Origin: Aeromonas taiwanensis
GTDB taxonomy: Bacteria > Pseudomonadota > Gammaproteobacteria > Enterobacterales > Aeromonadaceae
Reading direction: 5' to 3'
Assembly (NCBI RefSeq): GCF_000820165.1
Contig: NZ_CDDD01000045.1
Location: 769-54,032, forward strand
Length of the DNA: 53,264 bases
The position numbers were made by a program, and so were the translations under genes. The notes beneath the pieces are model-generated. The model had not been told where the DNA came from. It saw nothing but the letters and a program-made list of their open reading frames with translations, and ran no database searches. Shown here one piece after another: positions 17,754 through 27,399 of this stretch (position 1 is its first letter; each line of letters opens with the position of its first letter).

Positions 17754-17780
17754 ATAAAAAGCGCCCTCCGAGGAGGGCGC
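17754..17780 (-). terminator. Rho-independent terminator of sstT
   Basis: On the minus strand, a GCGCCCTCC/GGAGGGCGC stem is followed by a T-run, 26 bp after the sstT stop. A second small inverted repeat (TCTCGTTT/AAACGAGA) lies between at 17786-17802. Confidence 0.85.
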
Positions 17781-17805
17781 CAGCATCTCGTTTAAAACGA
17801 GAAGA

Positions 17806-19056
17806 TCAGACTTCGCGGCTGGGGACCGGAGCGGCGTCCAGCAGGCTTTCATCCTCGGCCATGCAGGCGGCTGCGGTGAACAGTACGTCGGTGGAGCTGT
17901 TGAGGGCCGTTTCGGCGGAATCCTGCAACACCCCGATGATGAAACCGACAGCCACCACCTGCATGGCGATGTCGTTGCTGATGCCGAACAGGCTGCACGC
18001 CAGCGGGATCAGCAGCAGGGAGCCGCCAGCCACACCGGAGGCGCCGCAGGCACTCACGGTGGCAACCACGGAGAGCAGAATGGCCGTCGCCAGATCCACT
18101 TCCATGCCCAGAGTGTGCACTGCCGCCATGGAGAGCACGGTGATGGTGATGGCGGCGCCGGCCATGTTGATGGTGGCCCCCAGCGGGATGGAGACCGCAT
18201 AGGTATCTTCCGGCAGGCGCAGCTTCTCGGCCAGGGCCATGTTGACCGGGATGTTGGCCGCGGAGCTGCGGGTGAAGAAGGCGGTCACGCCGCTCTCTTT
18301 CAGGCAGGTCAGCACCAGCGGATAGGGATTGCGCTTGATCTTCCAGAACACGATGAGCGGGTTGACCACGAAGGCGATGAACAGCATGCAGCCGATCAGC
18401 ACCACCAGCAGCTGGGCATAGCCGAACAGTGCGTCGAAGCCGGTCTCGGCCAGGGTGGAAGCGACCAGGCCCAGGATGCCGAGCGGGGCGCAACGGATCA
18501 CGGCCTTGACGATGGTAGACACCCCGTGGGACAGATCGGAAATCAGCGTCTTGGTGCTCTCGTTGGCGTGGCGCATGGCGATGCCAAGGCCGATGGCCCA
18601 GGCCAGGATGCCGATGTAGTTGGCGTCCAGCAGCGCTTTCACCGGGTTGGTCACCACGTTGAACAGCAGGGTCTGCAGCACTTCCGTGATGCCGCCCGGC
18701 GGCGTGATCTCGGCGTTGCCGGCCACCAGGTGCAGGTCGGAAGGGAAGAGGAAACTCGCGACCACGGCCACCGCTGCCGCCAGGAAGGTACCCAGCACAT
18801 AGAGCAGCAGAATAGGTTTCATGTTGGTCTTCTGACCCTGCTTGTGGCCGATGATCGCCGACATCACCAGCACGAAGACCAGCAGCGGTGCGACGGCCTT
18901 CAGGGCGCCAACGAACAGGCTGCCAAGCAGGCCCGCCGCCTTCGCCCATTCCGGCATGAACATGGCAAGGAGGATACCGAATACCAGACCGACCAGGATC
19001 TGGCTAACCAGACTGGTGCTGTTGACCAGTCGAATGAGGGGGTGTTGTTGTGTCAT
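17806..19056 (-). CDS. sstT: Sodium:serine/threonine symporter SstT
   Basis: A 416-residue DAACS-family symporter with about eight membrane helices plus hairpin loops. It aligns along its length with Escherichia Sst[16 protein letters not shown] at the start, [38 protein letters not shown], and the end [20 protein letters not shown]. The serine-rich SSAANIPVN hairpin and the NMAG substrate loop are intact. It imports serine and threonine with sodium. ATG 19056 follows AGGGA; the start six codons earlier is weaker. It faces sdaC, a second serine carrier of a different family. Confidence 0.94.
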   Translation of the reverse strand: MTQQHPLIRLVNSTSLVSQILVGLVFGILLAMFMPEWAKAAGLLGSLFVGALKAVAPLLVFVLVMSAIIGHKQGQKTNMKPILLLYVLGTFLAAAVAVVASFLFPSDLHLVAGNAEITPPGGITEVLQTLLFNVVTNPVKALLDANYIGILAWAIGLGIAMRHANESTKTLISDLSHGVSTIVKAVIRCAPLGILGLVASTLAETGFDALFGYAQLLVVLIGCMLFIAFVVNPLIVFWKIKRNPYPLVLTCLKESGVTAFFTRSSAANIPVNMALAEKLRLPEDTYAVSIPLGATINMAGAAITITVLSMAAVHTLGMEVDLATAILLSVVATVSACGASGVAGGSLLLIPLACSLFGISNDIAMQVVAVGFIIGVLQDSAETALNSSTDVLFTAAACMAEDESLLDAAPVPSREV

Positions 19057-19388
19057 CAAGTAGTCCCTGTGCACTCATGGTGCGTGAATCATTAGTCCTG
19101 TTGGCAACCAGCCCCGCGCATTGGTACCGGTCCGATGACTGTGGCGCCGTGGGCAGCTCTTCTGGTGGAGCTGTCCCGTTCGCGTGGGGTTGCGGACAAG
19201 GAATATCCCATCTGCCATCGTTTTTTTCCACATAATCACTGAAAAATATCAGGGTTACCTCACAAAAAATCTACAACAATGTGATAACACAATATCAACG
19301 CCGGTTGAAATGTCACCAAACCAGTCCGATCCTCGGTCACGGGGGCCCAGGAGTGGTATGATGGCGCCCTTTGTCAAGGAGCCTTGCC
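19057..19388. other. Divergent promoter region between sstT and the RecQ-like gene
   Basis: 332 bp between divergent genes, AT-rich around 19225-19320. It must carry promoters for both directions. I see no confident factor site; an apparent TGTGA-TAA-CACA element near 19270 lacks CRP spacing. Confidence 0.5.
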
Positions 19389-21311
19389 ATGATCACCTCT
19401 CTGCTGACACGACACTTCGGCTTCGATCAATTGCGCCCGGGTCAGGAGGCGGTGATCAGCCGTCTGCTGGCGGGCAAGAGTGCGGCGGCCATCTTCCCGA
19501 CCGGGGCTGGCAAATCCCTCTGCTACCAGTTGCCCGCTCTGGCACTGCCGCACCTGACCCTGGTCATCTCCCCCCTGCTGGCGCTGATGCACGATCAACT
19601 CGCCTTCTTGCAGCGCAAGGGGATCGCGGCCGCGACCCTGGACTCCAGCCAGACGGTGGAAGAGAGCCGGCACGTGATGCAGCAGGCCAGCGATGGCCAG
19701 CTCAAGATCCTGATGATCTCGGTAGAGCGCCTCAAGAACGAACGCTTTCGCCGCTTCATCGCCCAGGTACCCCTCTCCCTGCTGGTGGTGGACGAAGCCC
19801 ACTGCATCTCGGAGTGGGGTCACAACTTTCGCCCCGACTACCTGAAGTTGCCGGATCATCGCCGCGAGCTCGGCATTCCCCAGGTGCTGCTGCTGACCGC
19901 CACCGCCACCCCGGCAGTCATGGCCGACATGCAGGAGAAGTTCGCTATCGACGGGGAGGATCTGGTCGTAACCGGCTTCTATCGCCCCAACCTGGACCTG
20001 GCCGTGCTCCCGCTGGCCGGGCGTGCACGGGATAACTGGCTGCGCGAGGAGCTGCACCGGGATCCCGGTGCCCCCACCATCGTCTATGTCACCCTGCAAC
20101 ACAGCGCAGAGCAGTGCGCCGCGCAGTTGCAGGCCAGCGGCATCCGGGCGTGCGCCTACCATGCAGGGCTGGATCCCGCCCTGCGCAGCCAGATCCAGCA
20201 CGACTTCATGACCGGCCAGATCGATTGCATCATCGCCACCATCGCCTTTGGCATGGGTATCGACAAGGCCGACATTCGCCGGGTCATTCATTACGATCTG
20301 CCCAAGTCCATCGAGAACTACAGCCAGGAGATCGGCCGTGCCGGGCGCGACGGCCTCCCCTCCCGCTGTACCGTCCTGGCCAGCCGTACCCAGCTGCCGG
20401 TGCTGGAGAATTTTGTCTATGGTGACACCCCGGATCGCTCGGCCATCGTCACGCTGCTCGAAATCCTGCTGCAAAGCGGCAGCGAGTGGGAGTTCAGTCT
20501 GCTGCGCCTCTCCAACGAGACCAACATCCGCCAGCTGCCCCTCAAGACCCTGCTGGTCTATCTGGAGATGGCGGGCATCATAGCGCCAGCCTACAGCTAC
20601 TTTGCCGAGTACCGTTTCAAGTTCGTGCTGGAAAAGCGGGAGATCCTCGCCCGTTTCAATCCCGATCGTCGCCAGTTTCTGGAGCAGCTGTTTGCGTGCG
20701 CCCCCCAGGCGCGCACCTGGTGTACCATGGACTTCGATGCGCTGTGGCAGGGATATCAGGGGGAACGCCAGCGGGCCGCGGCGGCGCTGGATTATCTGCA
20801 GCAGCAGGGCTGGATCGAGCTGGAAAGCAAACAGATGACCGAGGTATATCGGGTGCTACGCCAGCATATCGATACGGTGACACTGGCTGAAGAGCTCCAT
20901 GGGTTGTTTGAAAAGAAAGAGCAGAGCGAGCTGGGCCGTCTGCAGGCCCTGCTGGCGTTCTTCTCGTCGACAGCTTGCCTGAGCCACGCACTGGCCCGCT
21001 ATTTTGCCGACGACGCGGCGCCCGAGCGGTGCGGGCACTGTTCCGTCTGCCGGGGAGAGGTCGCCAAGCTGCCCCCGGAGCCCATTGCGCCCTTGCCAAA
21101 CGAACACGGTCTGCGCGCCTGGTGCGATCCCTTTGTCGCCCTGAGCCACCAGCGCTCGCCCCGGGTACTGACGCGCTTCCTGTGCGGCATCGCCACCCCG
21201 CTCACCACCCGCCTCAAGGCCAGGCAGCTGGCGGGCTTTGGACAACTCGCGGCGCACCCCTTCGCCGACGTGCTGTGCGCGGTCTCCGCGCTTTATTCCG
21301 ACGAGACCTGA
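19389..21311 (+). CDS. RecQ-family ATP-dependent DNA helicase
   Basis: A 640-residue superfamily 2 DNA helicase. Motif I is PTGAGKS at 37-43, the Walker B box is DEAH at 135-138, and the RecQ aromatic-rich loop CISEWGHNFRPDY follows at 139-151. Motif VI is QEIGRAGRDG. A zinc module (C...CGHCSVC) follows the helicase core. The last 60 residues do not look like a clear HRDC domain, and the whole is not closely colinear with Escherichia RecQ, so this may be a paralogue rather than the main RecQ. It unwinds 3'-5' and probably acts in repair or recombination. ATG 19389 follows AAGGAG; a start six codons earlier lacks this. Confidence 0.88.
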   Translation: MITSLLTRHFGFDQLRPGQEAVISRLLAGKSAAAIFPTGAGKSLCYQLPALALPHLTLVISPLLALMHDQLAFLQRKGIAAATLDSSQTVEESRHVMQQASDGQLKILMISVERLKNERFRRFIAQVPLSLLVVDEAHCISEWGHNFRPDYLKLPDHRRELGIPQVLLLTATATPAVMADMQEKFAIDGEDLVVTGFYRPNLDLAVLPLAGRARDNWLREELHRDPGAPTIVYVTLQHSAEQCAAQLQASGIRACAYHAGLDPALRSQIQHDFMTGQIDCIIATIAFGMGIDKADIRRVIHYDLPKSIENYSQEIGRAGRDGLPSRCTVLASRTQLPVLENFVYGDTPDRSAIVTLLEILLQSGSEWEFSLLRLSNETNIRQLPLKTLLVYLEMAGIIAPAYSYFAEYRFKFVLEKREILARFNPDRRQFLEQLFACAPQARTWCTMDFDALWQGYQGERQRAAAALDYLQQQGWIELESKQMTEVYRVLRQHIDTVTLAEELHGLFEKKEQSELGRLQALLAFFSSTACLSHALARYFADDAAPERCGHCSVCRGEVAKLPPEPIAPLPNEHGLRAWCDPFVALSHQRSPRVLTRFLCGIATPLTTRLKARQLAGFGQLAAHPFADVLCAVSALYSDET

Positions 21312-21324
21312 ATCGCCAGGCGCT

Positions 21325-21438
21325 GAAAAAATAAGACCCTCGCGGTTGCGAGGGTCAAGCCAACGGAAACGTGCTTAAACAGAGCTTAGTATCTGCACAA
21401 TCACCCACTCTCTTGCTAAAGCGATGACTGCTCGACAC
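21325..21438 (-). ncRNA. Candidate small RNA, about 115 nt
   Basis: On the minus strand a good sigma-70 promoter (21445-21473) is followed, about 90 nt after the predicted start, by a classical terminator: GACCCTCGC/GCGAGGGTC with an AACC loop, then TTATTTTTT. The T-run is on the minus side only, so this hairpin does not terminate the plus-strand helicase gene. No open frame with a ribosome site fits in the transcript. I cannot match it to a known small RNA. The start site is estimated from promoter spacing. Confidence 0.45.
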
Positions 21439-21444
21439 AGGGCC

Positions 21445-21473
21445 AATCTAGAGCAGCCAGAATGTAGCGTCAA
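21445..21473 (-). promoter_or_regulatory. Sigma-70 promoter for the candidate small RNA
   Basis: Read on the minus strand: TTGACG (21473-21468), a 17-bp spacer, then TAGATT (21450-21445). Hexamers and spacing are close to consensus, and no annotated gene lies downstream on that strand before the terminator. Confidence 0.5.
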
Positions 21474-21867
21474 TGTAAAAATTAGAGCTAAAACACCAAA
21501 CAATAGCCATTACGTTAACGTAAGCGGAATATATTTTTACCCTCTTTTCTTCGCATCCCTTGCACCGCCTGCACTGCGGCTGCACGGGATCGGTAAACCC
21601 TCTATTCTCCCCCCTGCCACACAAACATTTATTTTTTATGTCTTTGACATTTACATCACTGTCGTGGCAGAAATAATTTAACAGTCAGTAACATAGGTAT
21701 GTCATTGGCTGCACCTTCCCGCATCTTGATCGGGAAGCTCCCGTACAAACTTAAACCAATGATGGCGATGGATTACTGGGGGCTGTTGACTAGGCTTAAG
21801 ACGTAAACAGAACAAAAGTAGTGATCCACTCTTTTTCAGGGCAAGCGACTATAACGAGGGCTAAGTT
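21474..21867. other. AT-rich leader upstream of yeaG
   Basis: This stretch is AT-rich relative to the genome and holds no gene I accept. One hairpin, CTTCCCG/CGGGAAG at 21715-21737, lies about 130 bp before yeaG and has no T-run. No sigma-54 (GG-N10-GC) element was found, although yeaGH uses stress or nitrogen sigma factors elsewhere. Confidence 0.45.
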
Positions 21868-23790
21868 ATGGGCATCTTCGAGCACTATCAACAGCGGTAT
21901 GAGAAGGCCAGAGAGGAGGAGTACAGCATCCAGGAGTTTCTGGACATGTGCAAACAGGATAAATCCTGCTACGCCTCCGCCGCCGAACGTCTGCTGACAG
22001 CCATCGGCGAGCCGGAAATGATCGATACCTCGACCAATCCGCGCCTCAGCCGCCTCTTCTCCAACCGCGTCGTTGCGCGCTACCCCGCTTTCAAAGACTT
22101 CTATGGCATGGAAGATGCCATCGAACAGATCGTCTCCTATCTCAAACATTCGGCCCAGGGTCTGGAAGAGAAGAAACAGATCCTCTATCTGCTGGGGCCG
22201 GTTGGCGGTGGTAAATCCTCGCTGGCAGAGAAGCTCAAGTCCCTGATGCAAAAGGTGCCCATCTATCGCATCAAGGGTTCACCGGTCAACGACCACCCCT
22301 TCTGCCTGTTCGACATCGAGGAGGATGGCGAGATCCTGGAGAAGGAGTACGGCATTCCTCGCCGCTATCTGAGACCCATCATGTCCCCTTGGGTCGCCAA
22401 GCGACTGCACGAATTTGGCGGCGACATCACCAAGTTCAAGGTGGAGAAGGTCAACCCCTCCATTCTCGACCAGATCGCCATCGCCAAGACCGAACCGGGG
22501 GACGACAACAACCAGGACATCTCCTCCCTGGTGGGCAAGGTGGATATCCGCATGCTGGAACACTATGCCCAGGATGACGCCGACGCCTACTCCTACTCCG
22601 GTGCCCTGTGCAAGGCGAACCAGGGGATGATGGAGTTCGTGGAGATGTTCAAGGCCCCCATCAAGGTACTGCACCCGCTGCTGACCGCCACCCAGGAGGG
22701 GAACTACAACGGGACCGAAGGGCTCTCCGCCCTCCCCTTCGACGGCATCCTGCTGGCCCACTCCAACGAATCCGAGTGGCAGCAGTTCCGCAACAACAAG
22801 AACAACGAGGCCTTCCTCGACCGGGTTTACATCGTCAAGGTGCCCTACTGCCTGCGCGTCTCGGAAGAGGTGAAGATCTATGAAAAACTGCTGTTCAACA
22901 GCGAACTGACCGAGGCCAAGTGCGCGCCGGGCACCCTGGAGCTGCTGGGCCAGTTCTCCGTGTTGTCGCGCCTCAAGGAACCGGAAAACTCCAGCCTCTA
23001 CTCCAAGATGCGGGTCTATGACGGTGAGAGCCTCAAGGACACGGATCCCAAAGCGAAGAGCTACCAGGAGTACCGCGACTACGCCGGTGTTGACGAGGGG
23101 ATGAACGGTCTCTCCACCCGCTTCGCGTTCAAGATCCTCTCCCGCGTCTTCAACTTCGACCATGCGGAAGTGGCCGCCAACCCGGTGCACCTCTTCTACG
23201 TGCTGGAACAACAGATCGAACGGGAGCAGTTCCCGCAAGAGCTGCATGATCGCTATCTGGAGTTCATCAAGGGTTATCTCACCCCGCGCTACGTGGAGTT
23301 CATCGGAAAAGAGATCCAGACCGCCTATCTCGAGTCGTACTCCGAGTACGGCCAGAACATCTTCGATCGCTACGTCACCTACGCCGACTTCTGGATCCAG
23401 GATCAGGAGTACCGTGACCCCGAGACCGGCCAGCTGTTTGACCGGGCGTCTCTCAACAGCGAGCTGGAGAAGATCGAAAAACCCGCCGGGATCAGCAACC
23501 CGAAGGATTTCCGCAACGAAATCGTCAACTTCGTGCTGCGTGCCCGGGCCAACAATGCAGGCCGTAACCCCAACTGGACCAGTTACGAGAAGCTGCGCAC
23601 CGTGATCGAGAAGAAGATGTTCTCCAACACGGAAGAGCTGCTGCCGGTTATCTCCTTCAACAGCAAAACCTCGGCCGAGGAGCAGAAGAAGCACGATAAC
23701 TTTGTCGAACGGATGATGGAGAAGGGCTACACCCGCAAACAGGTGCGCCTGCTCTCCGAGTGGTATCTCAGGGTCCGCAAGTCATCCTGA
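21868..23790 (+). CDS. yeaG: PrkA-family serine protein kinase YeaG
   Basis: A 640-residue protein that matches Escherichia YeaG along nearly its whole length. The N-terminal AAA-type ATPase has Walker A GPVGGGKSS at 110-118; the C-terminal PrkA domain carries the kinase-like part. YeaG supports survival in prolonged nitrogen starvation and other stress in enterobacteria, and the family phosphorylates serine. Blocks such as DDNNQDISSLVGKVD, FVEMFKAPIKVLHPLLTATQEG and the final KGYTRKQVRLLSEWYLRVRK are typical. ATG 21868 follows GAGGG. It is the first gene of a three-gene operon, with 24 bp to yeaH. Confidence 0.96.
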   Translation: MGIFEHYQQRYEKAREEEYSIQEFLDMCKQDKSCYASAAERLLTAIGEPEMIDTSTNPRLSRLFSNRVVARYPAFKDFYGMEDAIEQIVSYLKHSAQGLEEKKQILYLLGPVGGGKSSLAEKLKSLMQKVPIYRIKGSPVNDHPFCLFDIEEDGEILEKEYGIPRRYLRPIMSPWVAKRLHEFGGDITKFKVEKVNPSILDQIAIAKTEPGDDNNQDISSLVGKVDIRMLEHYAQDDADAYSYSGALCKANQGMMEFVEMFKAPIKVLHPLLTATQEGNYNGTEGLSALPFDGILLAHSNESEWQQFRNNKNNEAFLDRVYIVKVPYCLRVSEEVKIYEKLLFNSELTEAKCAPGTLELLGQFSVLSRLKEPENSSLYSKMRVYDGESLKDTDPKAKSYQEYRDYAGVDEGMNGLSTRFAFKILSRVFNFDHAEVAANPVHLFYVLEQQIEREQFPQELHDRYLEFIKGYLTPRYVEFIGKEIQTAYLESYSEYGQNIFDRYVTYADFWIQDQEYRDPETGQLFDRASLNSELEKIEKPAGISNPKDFRNEIVNFVLRARANNAGRNPNWTSYEKLRTVIEKKMFSNTEELLPVISFNSKTSAEEQKKHDNFVERMMEKGYTRKQVRLLSEWYLRVRKSS

Positions 23791-23814
23791 CCCTGACCTG
23801 TTCAAGGGGGAGTT

Positions 23815-25086
23815 ATGGCGCATTTTATCGACCGCAGGCTCAACGGCAAAAACAAAAGCGCTGTCAATCGGCAGCGCTTCATCCGCCGTTACAAGAAGCA
23901 GATAAAACAAGCGGTCTCGGATGCTGTCTCCAAGCGCAGCATCCAGGACGTGGACAAGGGCGAGAGCATCAGCATCCCGACCAAGGACATCGGTGAGCCC
24001 CACTTCCATCAGGGACAGGGGGGCAAACGGGAGATGGTGCACCCGGGCAACGATCAGTTCGTCTCCGGCGACAAGATTGACCGTCCCAAGGGAGGGGGTG
24101 GCGGTCAGGGGAGCGGCGAAGGCCAGGCGTCGGATCAGGGAGAAGGGGTGGATGACTTCGTCTTCCAGATCTCCAAGGATGAATACCTCGATCTGCTGTT
24201 CGAAGATCTCGAGCTGCCGCGGCTGCAGAAGACCCAGCTCAATCAGCTGATGGAGATGAAAACCTACCGGGCGGGCTACACCTCCAACGGGGTGCCCGCC
24301 AACATCAACGTGGTGCGTTCGCTGCAAAACTCGCTGGCACGCCGCATGGCGCTGCAGGCGGGCAAGAAACGCCAGCTGCGTGAACTGGAAGCGCGATTGG
24401 CCCAGCTGGCCAGCGAGCCCAACGATCACTTTGCCGAGATGGCGCAGCTCGAGAAGGAGATCCGCGAGCTGAAACGGCGGATCGAGGCGGTGCCCTTCAT
24501 CGACACCTTCGATCTCAAGTTCAACAACTTCGTCAAACGGCCGGTCCCGTCCAGCCAGGCGGTAATGTTCTGCCTGATGGACGTCTCCGGCTCCATGGAT
24601 CAGGCCACCAAAGAGATGGCCAAGCGTTTCTATATCCTGCTCTACCTCTTCCTGAGCCGGACCTACAAGAATGTCGAGGTGGTCTACATCCGCCACCACA
24701 CCCAAGCCAAGGAGGTGGACGAGCACGAGTTCTTCTACTCCCAGGAGACCGGTGGCACCATAGTCTCCAGCGCCCTCAAGATGATGAGCGACATCATCAA
24801 CGAGCGTTATCCCGCCAACCAGTGGAACATCTACGCGGCACAGGCGTCCGATGGGGACAACTGGGCGGATGATTCCCCTCAGTGCCGGGAGATCCTGATG
24901 CGCGACATCATGCCGCGGGTGCGTTACTACTCCTACATCGAGATCACCACCCGAGCCCACCAGACCCTGTGGCACGAGTACGAATCGGTGGCAGAGCAGT
25001 ACGCCCACTTCGCGATGGAGCACATTCGCAAGGTAGAGGACATCTATCCGGTCTTCCGGGAGCTGTTCAAGAAGCAAGCGGCTTGA
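23815..25086 (+). CDS. yeaH: YeaH, DUF444 protein with VWA-like metal site
   Basis: A 423-residue DUF444 protein. The N-terminus is basic; a glycine-rich linker occupies about 92-111, and a coiled-coil-prone stretch spans about 183-224. The C-terminal half is a von Willebrand A-like domain with the MIDAS motif DVSGSMD starting at D256. The MIDAS site suggests metal-dependent protein binding, perhaps as partner or substrate of the PrkA kinase next door. ATG 23815 is preceded by AAGGGGGAG. It lies 24 bp after yeaG and 10 bp before the SpoVR gene. No enzymatic activity is known to me. Confidence 0.94.
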   Translation: MAHFIDRRLNGKNKSAVNRQRFIRRYKKQIKQAVSDAVSKRSIQDVDKGESISIPTKDIGEPHFHQGQGGKREMVHPGNDQFVSGDKIDRPKGGGGGQGSGEGQASDQGEGVDDFVFQISKDEYLDLLFEDLELPRLQKTQLNQLMEMKTYRAGYTSNGVPANINVVRSLQNSLARRMALQAGKKRQLRELEARLAQLASEPNDHFAEMAQLEKEIRELKRRIEAVPFIDTFDLKFNNFVKRPVPSSQAVMFCLMDVSGSMDQATKEMAKRFYILLYLFLSRTYKNVEVVYIRHHTQAKEVDEHEFFYSQETGGTIVSSALKMMSDIINERYPANQWNIYAAQASDGDNWADDSPQCREILMRDIMPRVRYYSYIEITTRAHQTLWHEYESVAEQYAHFAMEHIRKVEDIYPVFRELFKKQAA

Positions 25087-25096
25087 GGGACCCCCT

Positions 25097-26617
25097 ATGG
25101 CAGAAACCGCGAGAAAAATAGCACCGCTGGACGATGGCCCTGACTGGAACTTCGATCTGCTGGAGACTTATCATCAGGAGATCTCCCGGGTGGCCAAGTT
25201 CTATCGGCTGGACACCTACCCCAACCAGATCGAGGTGATCACGGCGGAACAGATGATGGATGCCTACTCCAGCGTCGGCATGCCCATCGGCTATCAGCAC
25301 TGGTCATTCGGCAAGCGCTTCATCCACACCGAACGCAACTACAAGCGTGGCCAGATGGGGCTGGCCTACGAGATCGTCATCAACTCGGATCCCTGCATCG
25401 CCTACCTGATGGAGGAGAACACCATGCCGATGCAGGCCCTGGTGATGGCCCACGCCTGCTACGGCCACAACTCCTTCTTCAAGAACAACTACCTGTTCAA
25501 GGCCTGGACCGATGCCTCCTCCATCATCGACTACCTGCTGTTCGCCAAGAACTACATCACCGAATGCGAGGAGAAACACGGCATCGATGCCGTCGAGCGG
25601 CTGCTCGACTCTTGCCATGCGCTGATGAACTTCGGGGTGGATCGCTACAAACGGCCACAGAAGATCTCGCTGGCGGAGGAAAAGCGGCGCCAGAAGGCGC
25701 GGGAAGACTACCTGCAGACCCAGGTCAACGAGCTGTGGCGCACCCTGCCCAAGCAGCACAAGATCTCCGGGGTCGAAGACAGGCGCTACCCGGCGGAGCC
25801 CCAGGAGAACATCCTCTATTTCATCGAGAAGAATGCCCCCCTGCTCGAGCCCTGGCAGCGCGAAATCGTGCGCATCGTGCGCAAGATCAGCCAATACTTC
25901 TATCCCCAGAAGCAGACCCAGGTGATGAACGAAGGGTGGGCCACCTTCTGGCACTACACCATCCTCAACCACCTCTACGACGAGGGGAAGATAAGCGATC
26001 GCTTCATGCTGGAGGTGCTGCACAGCCACACCAACGTGGTGTATCAGCCCCCCTACAACAGCCGCTACTACTCCGGCATCAACCCCTACGCCCTCGGCTT
26101 CGCCATGTTCACGGACCTGCGCCGCATCTGCGAGCACCCGACCGAGGAGGACAGACACTGGTTCCCGGACTACGCCGGCACAAACTGGGTCGAAACCCTG
26201 CATTTTGCCATGCAGAACTTCAAGGACGAGAGCTTCATCAGCCAATTCCTGAGTCCCAAGGTGATGCGCGACATGAAGCTGTTTGCCATCGACGACGACG
26301 ATCTGAAGAACTACCTCAAGGTCTCCGCCATCCACAACGAGGAGGGTTACCGGCAGGTGCGCAACACCCTGTCAGCCCAGTACAACCTGAGCAATCTGGA
26401 GCCCAACATTCAGGTCTACAACGTGGCGGTGAAGGGCGATCGCTCCCTCACCCTGCGCTACGTGCCCCACAATCGCATCCCTCTTGGCGAGTCACGCCAC
26501 GAGGTGCTCAAGCATCTGCACCAGCTGTGGGGATTCGACGTGATACTGGAGCAGGACAACGGCGAGCTTGCGGCGGACATCATAGGCCGCTGCCCGGAGC
26601 GCAAGAGCGTGACCTGA
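25097..26617 (+). CDS. ycgB: SpoVR family protein YcgB
   Basis: A 506-residue SpoVR-family protein colinear with Escherichia YcgB. It shows HWSFGKRFIHTERNYKRGQMGLAYE near the N-terminus, then VMAHACYGHNSFFKNNYLF, then NEGWATFWHYTILNHLY and the histidine- and aspartate-rich GFAMFTDLRR region. The spread of His, Glu and Asp suggests metal or nucleotide binding, but no biochemical role is established. The family is linked to sporulation cortex in Bacillus and to stationary or stress growth in Gram-negatives. It is 10 bp after yeaH with a GAGGGACC site, so the three genes are almost surely one transcript. Confidence 0.95.
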   Translation: MAETARKIAPLDDGPDWNFDLLETYHQEISRVAKFYRLDTYPNQIEVITAEQMMDAYSSVGMPIGYQHWSFGKRFIHTERNYKRGQMGLAYEIVINSDPCIAYLMEENTMPMQALVMAHACYGHNSFFKNNYLFKAWTDASSIIDYLLFAKNYITECEEKHGIDAVERLLDSCHALMNFGVDRYKRPQKISLAEEKRRQKAREDYLQTQVNELWRTLPKQHKISGVEDRRYPAEPQENILYFIEKNAPLLEPWQREIVRIVRKISQYFYPQKQTQVMNEGWATFWHYTILNHLYDEGKISDRFMLEVLHSHTNVVYQPPYNSRYYSGINPYALGFAMFTDLRRICEHPTEEDRHWFPDYAGTNWVETLHFAMQNFKDESFISQFLSPKVMRDMKLFAIDDDDLKNYLKVSAIHNEEGYRQVRNTLSAQYNLSNLEPNIQVYNVAVKGDRSLTLRYVPHNRIPLGESRHEVLKHLHQLWGFDVILEQDNGELAADIIGRCPERKSVT

Positions 26618-26642
26618 CGGGCAACAGCAGAAGATCGTGCAT

Positions 26643-26672
26643 AAAAAAACGCGCCTTCAGGCGCGTTTTTTT
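26643..26672. terminator. Bidirectional terminator between ycgB and fadR
   Basis: AAAAAAACGCGCC/GGCGCGTTTTTTT around a TTCA loop, between convergent genes. It is symmetric and serves both. Confidence 0.92.
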
Positions 26673-26685
26673 GGGGTCGTGGCAA

Positions 26686-27399
26686 TCAGTTGTCACACAG
26701 GTTGCTCGGCATGTCCTGACGCAGGCGGGTCCATAACTTGCCCGACTCGATGCCGTACTGGCGTACCGTCATGAACACGGCTTCGTGATCCTTGGTCTCG
26801 GCCAGCTTGCGCAGCGTCTTGTAGTAGGCATCCGCAGTTTCGCGCGCCTGCTTGTCGGAGAAGTAGTAACGCCCGACGCGGCTATACAGCCCCTTGAAAC
26901 CGTTGAGGATCAGGGCATAGATGGGGTTGCCGGAAGCAAATGAGAGCTGGTGATGGAGACGATAATCGAACTCCGCATAGGCTTCGGCCGTGTTCTCCAC
27001 CTCGTCGGCCCCACGGAGGATCTCGGCGGCCTGTTCCGGGTTGTTGCGAATGGCGCCCCGTATGAAGATGGTGCAGATGTTGGTGCGGGCCGACAGCAGC
27101 TGGGCCACCAGATCCGGCACCTTGTCCTGATCGAGACGAGCCAGGGTCTCCAGGATATTGAGGCCCGAGGTTTCCCAGAAATTGTTCACCTTGGTCGGTT
27201 TGCCATGCTGGATGGTGAGCCAGCCATCGCGGGCAAGGCGCTGCAACACTTCGCGCAAGGTAGTGCGAGTCACGCCAATCAGCTCGGACAGTTCACGCTC
27301 CGCCGGCAGAATGGATCCAGGAGGAAAGCGATTGTTCCAGATGGACTCGATGATGTATTCCTCGGCAAACCCGGCAGGGCTTTGCGCTTTTATGACCAT
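26686..27399 (-). CDS. fadR: Fatty acid metabolism regulator FadR
   Basis: A 237-residue GntR-family regulator. The DNA-binding half is almost identical to Escherichia FadR, with winged helix [20 protein letters not shown] and wing [13 protein letters not shown]. The C-terminal acyl-CoA-binding half is more diverged but has [19 protein letters not shown]. FadR represses fatty acid degradation and activates unsaturated fatty acid synthesis, and releases DNA on binding long-chain acyl-CoA. I start at ATG 27399 ([11 protein letters not shown]) because it matches the family start; the longer frame to 27456 is extra. ycgB-fadR-nhaB-dsbB order matches enterobacteria. Confidence 0.97.
   Translation of the reverse strand: MVIKAQSPAGFAEEYIIESIWNNRFPPGSILPAERELSELIGVTRTTLREVLQRLARDGWLTIQHGKPTKVNNFWETSGLNILETLARLDQDKVPDLVAQLLSARTNICTIFIRGAIRNNPEQAAEILRGADEVENTAEAYAEFDYRLHHQLSFASGNPIYALILNGFKGLYSRVGRYYFSDKQARETADAYYKTLRKLAETKDHEAVFMTVRQYGIESGKLWTRLRQDMPSNLCDN

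Noticed and set aside
21424..21681. 85-codon open frame upstream of yeaG
   Set aside because: AT-rich leader, no ribosome site, no recognisable motif; it overlaps the candidate small RNA promoter.
21474..21867. Sigma-54 promoter for yeaG
   Set aside because: Candidate TGGC elements do not have GC at the required 10-bp spacing.
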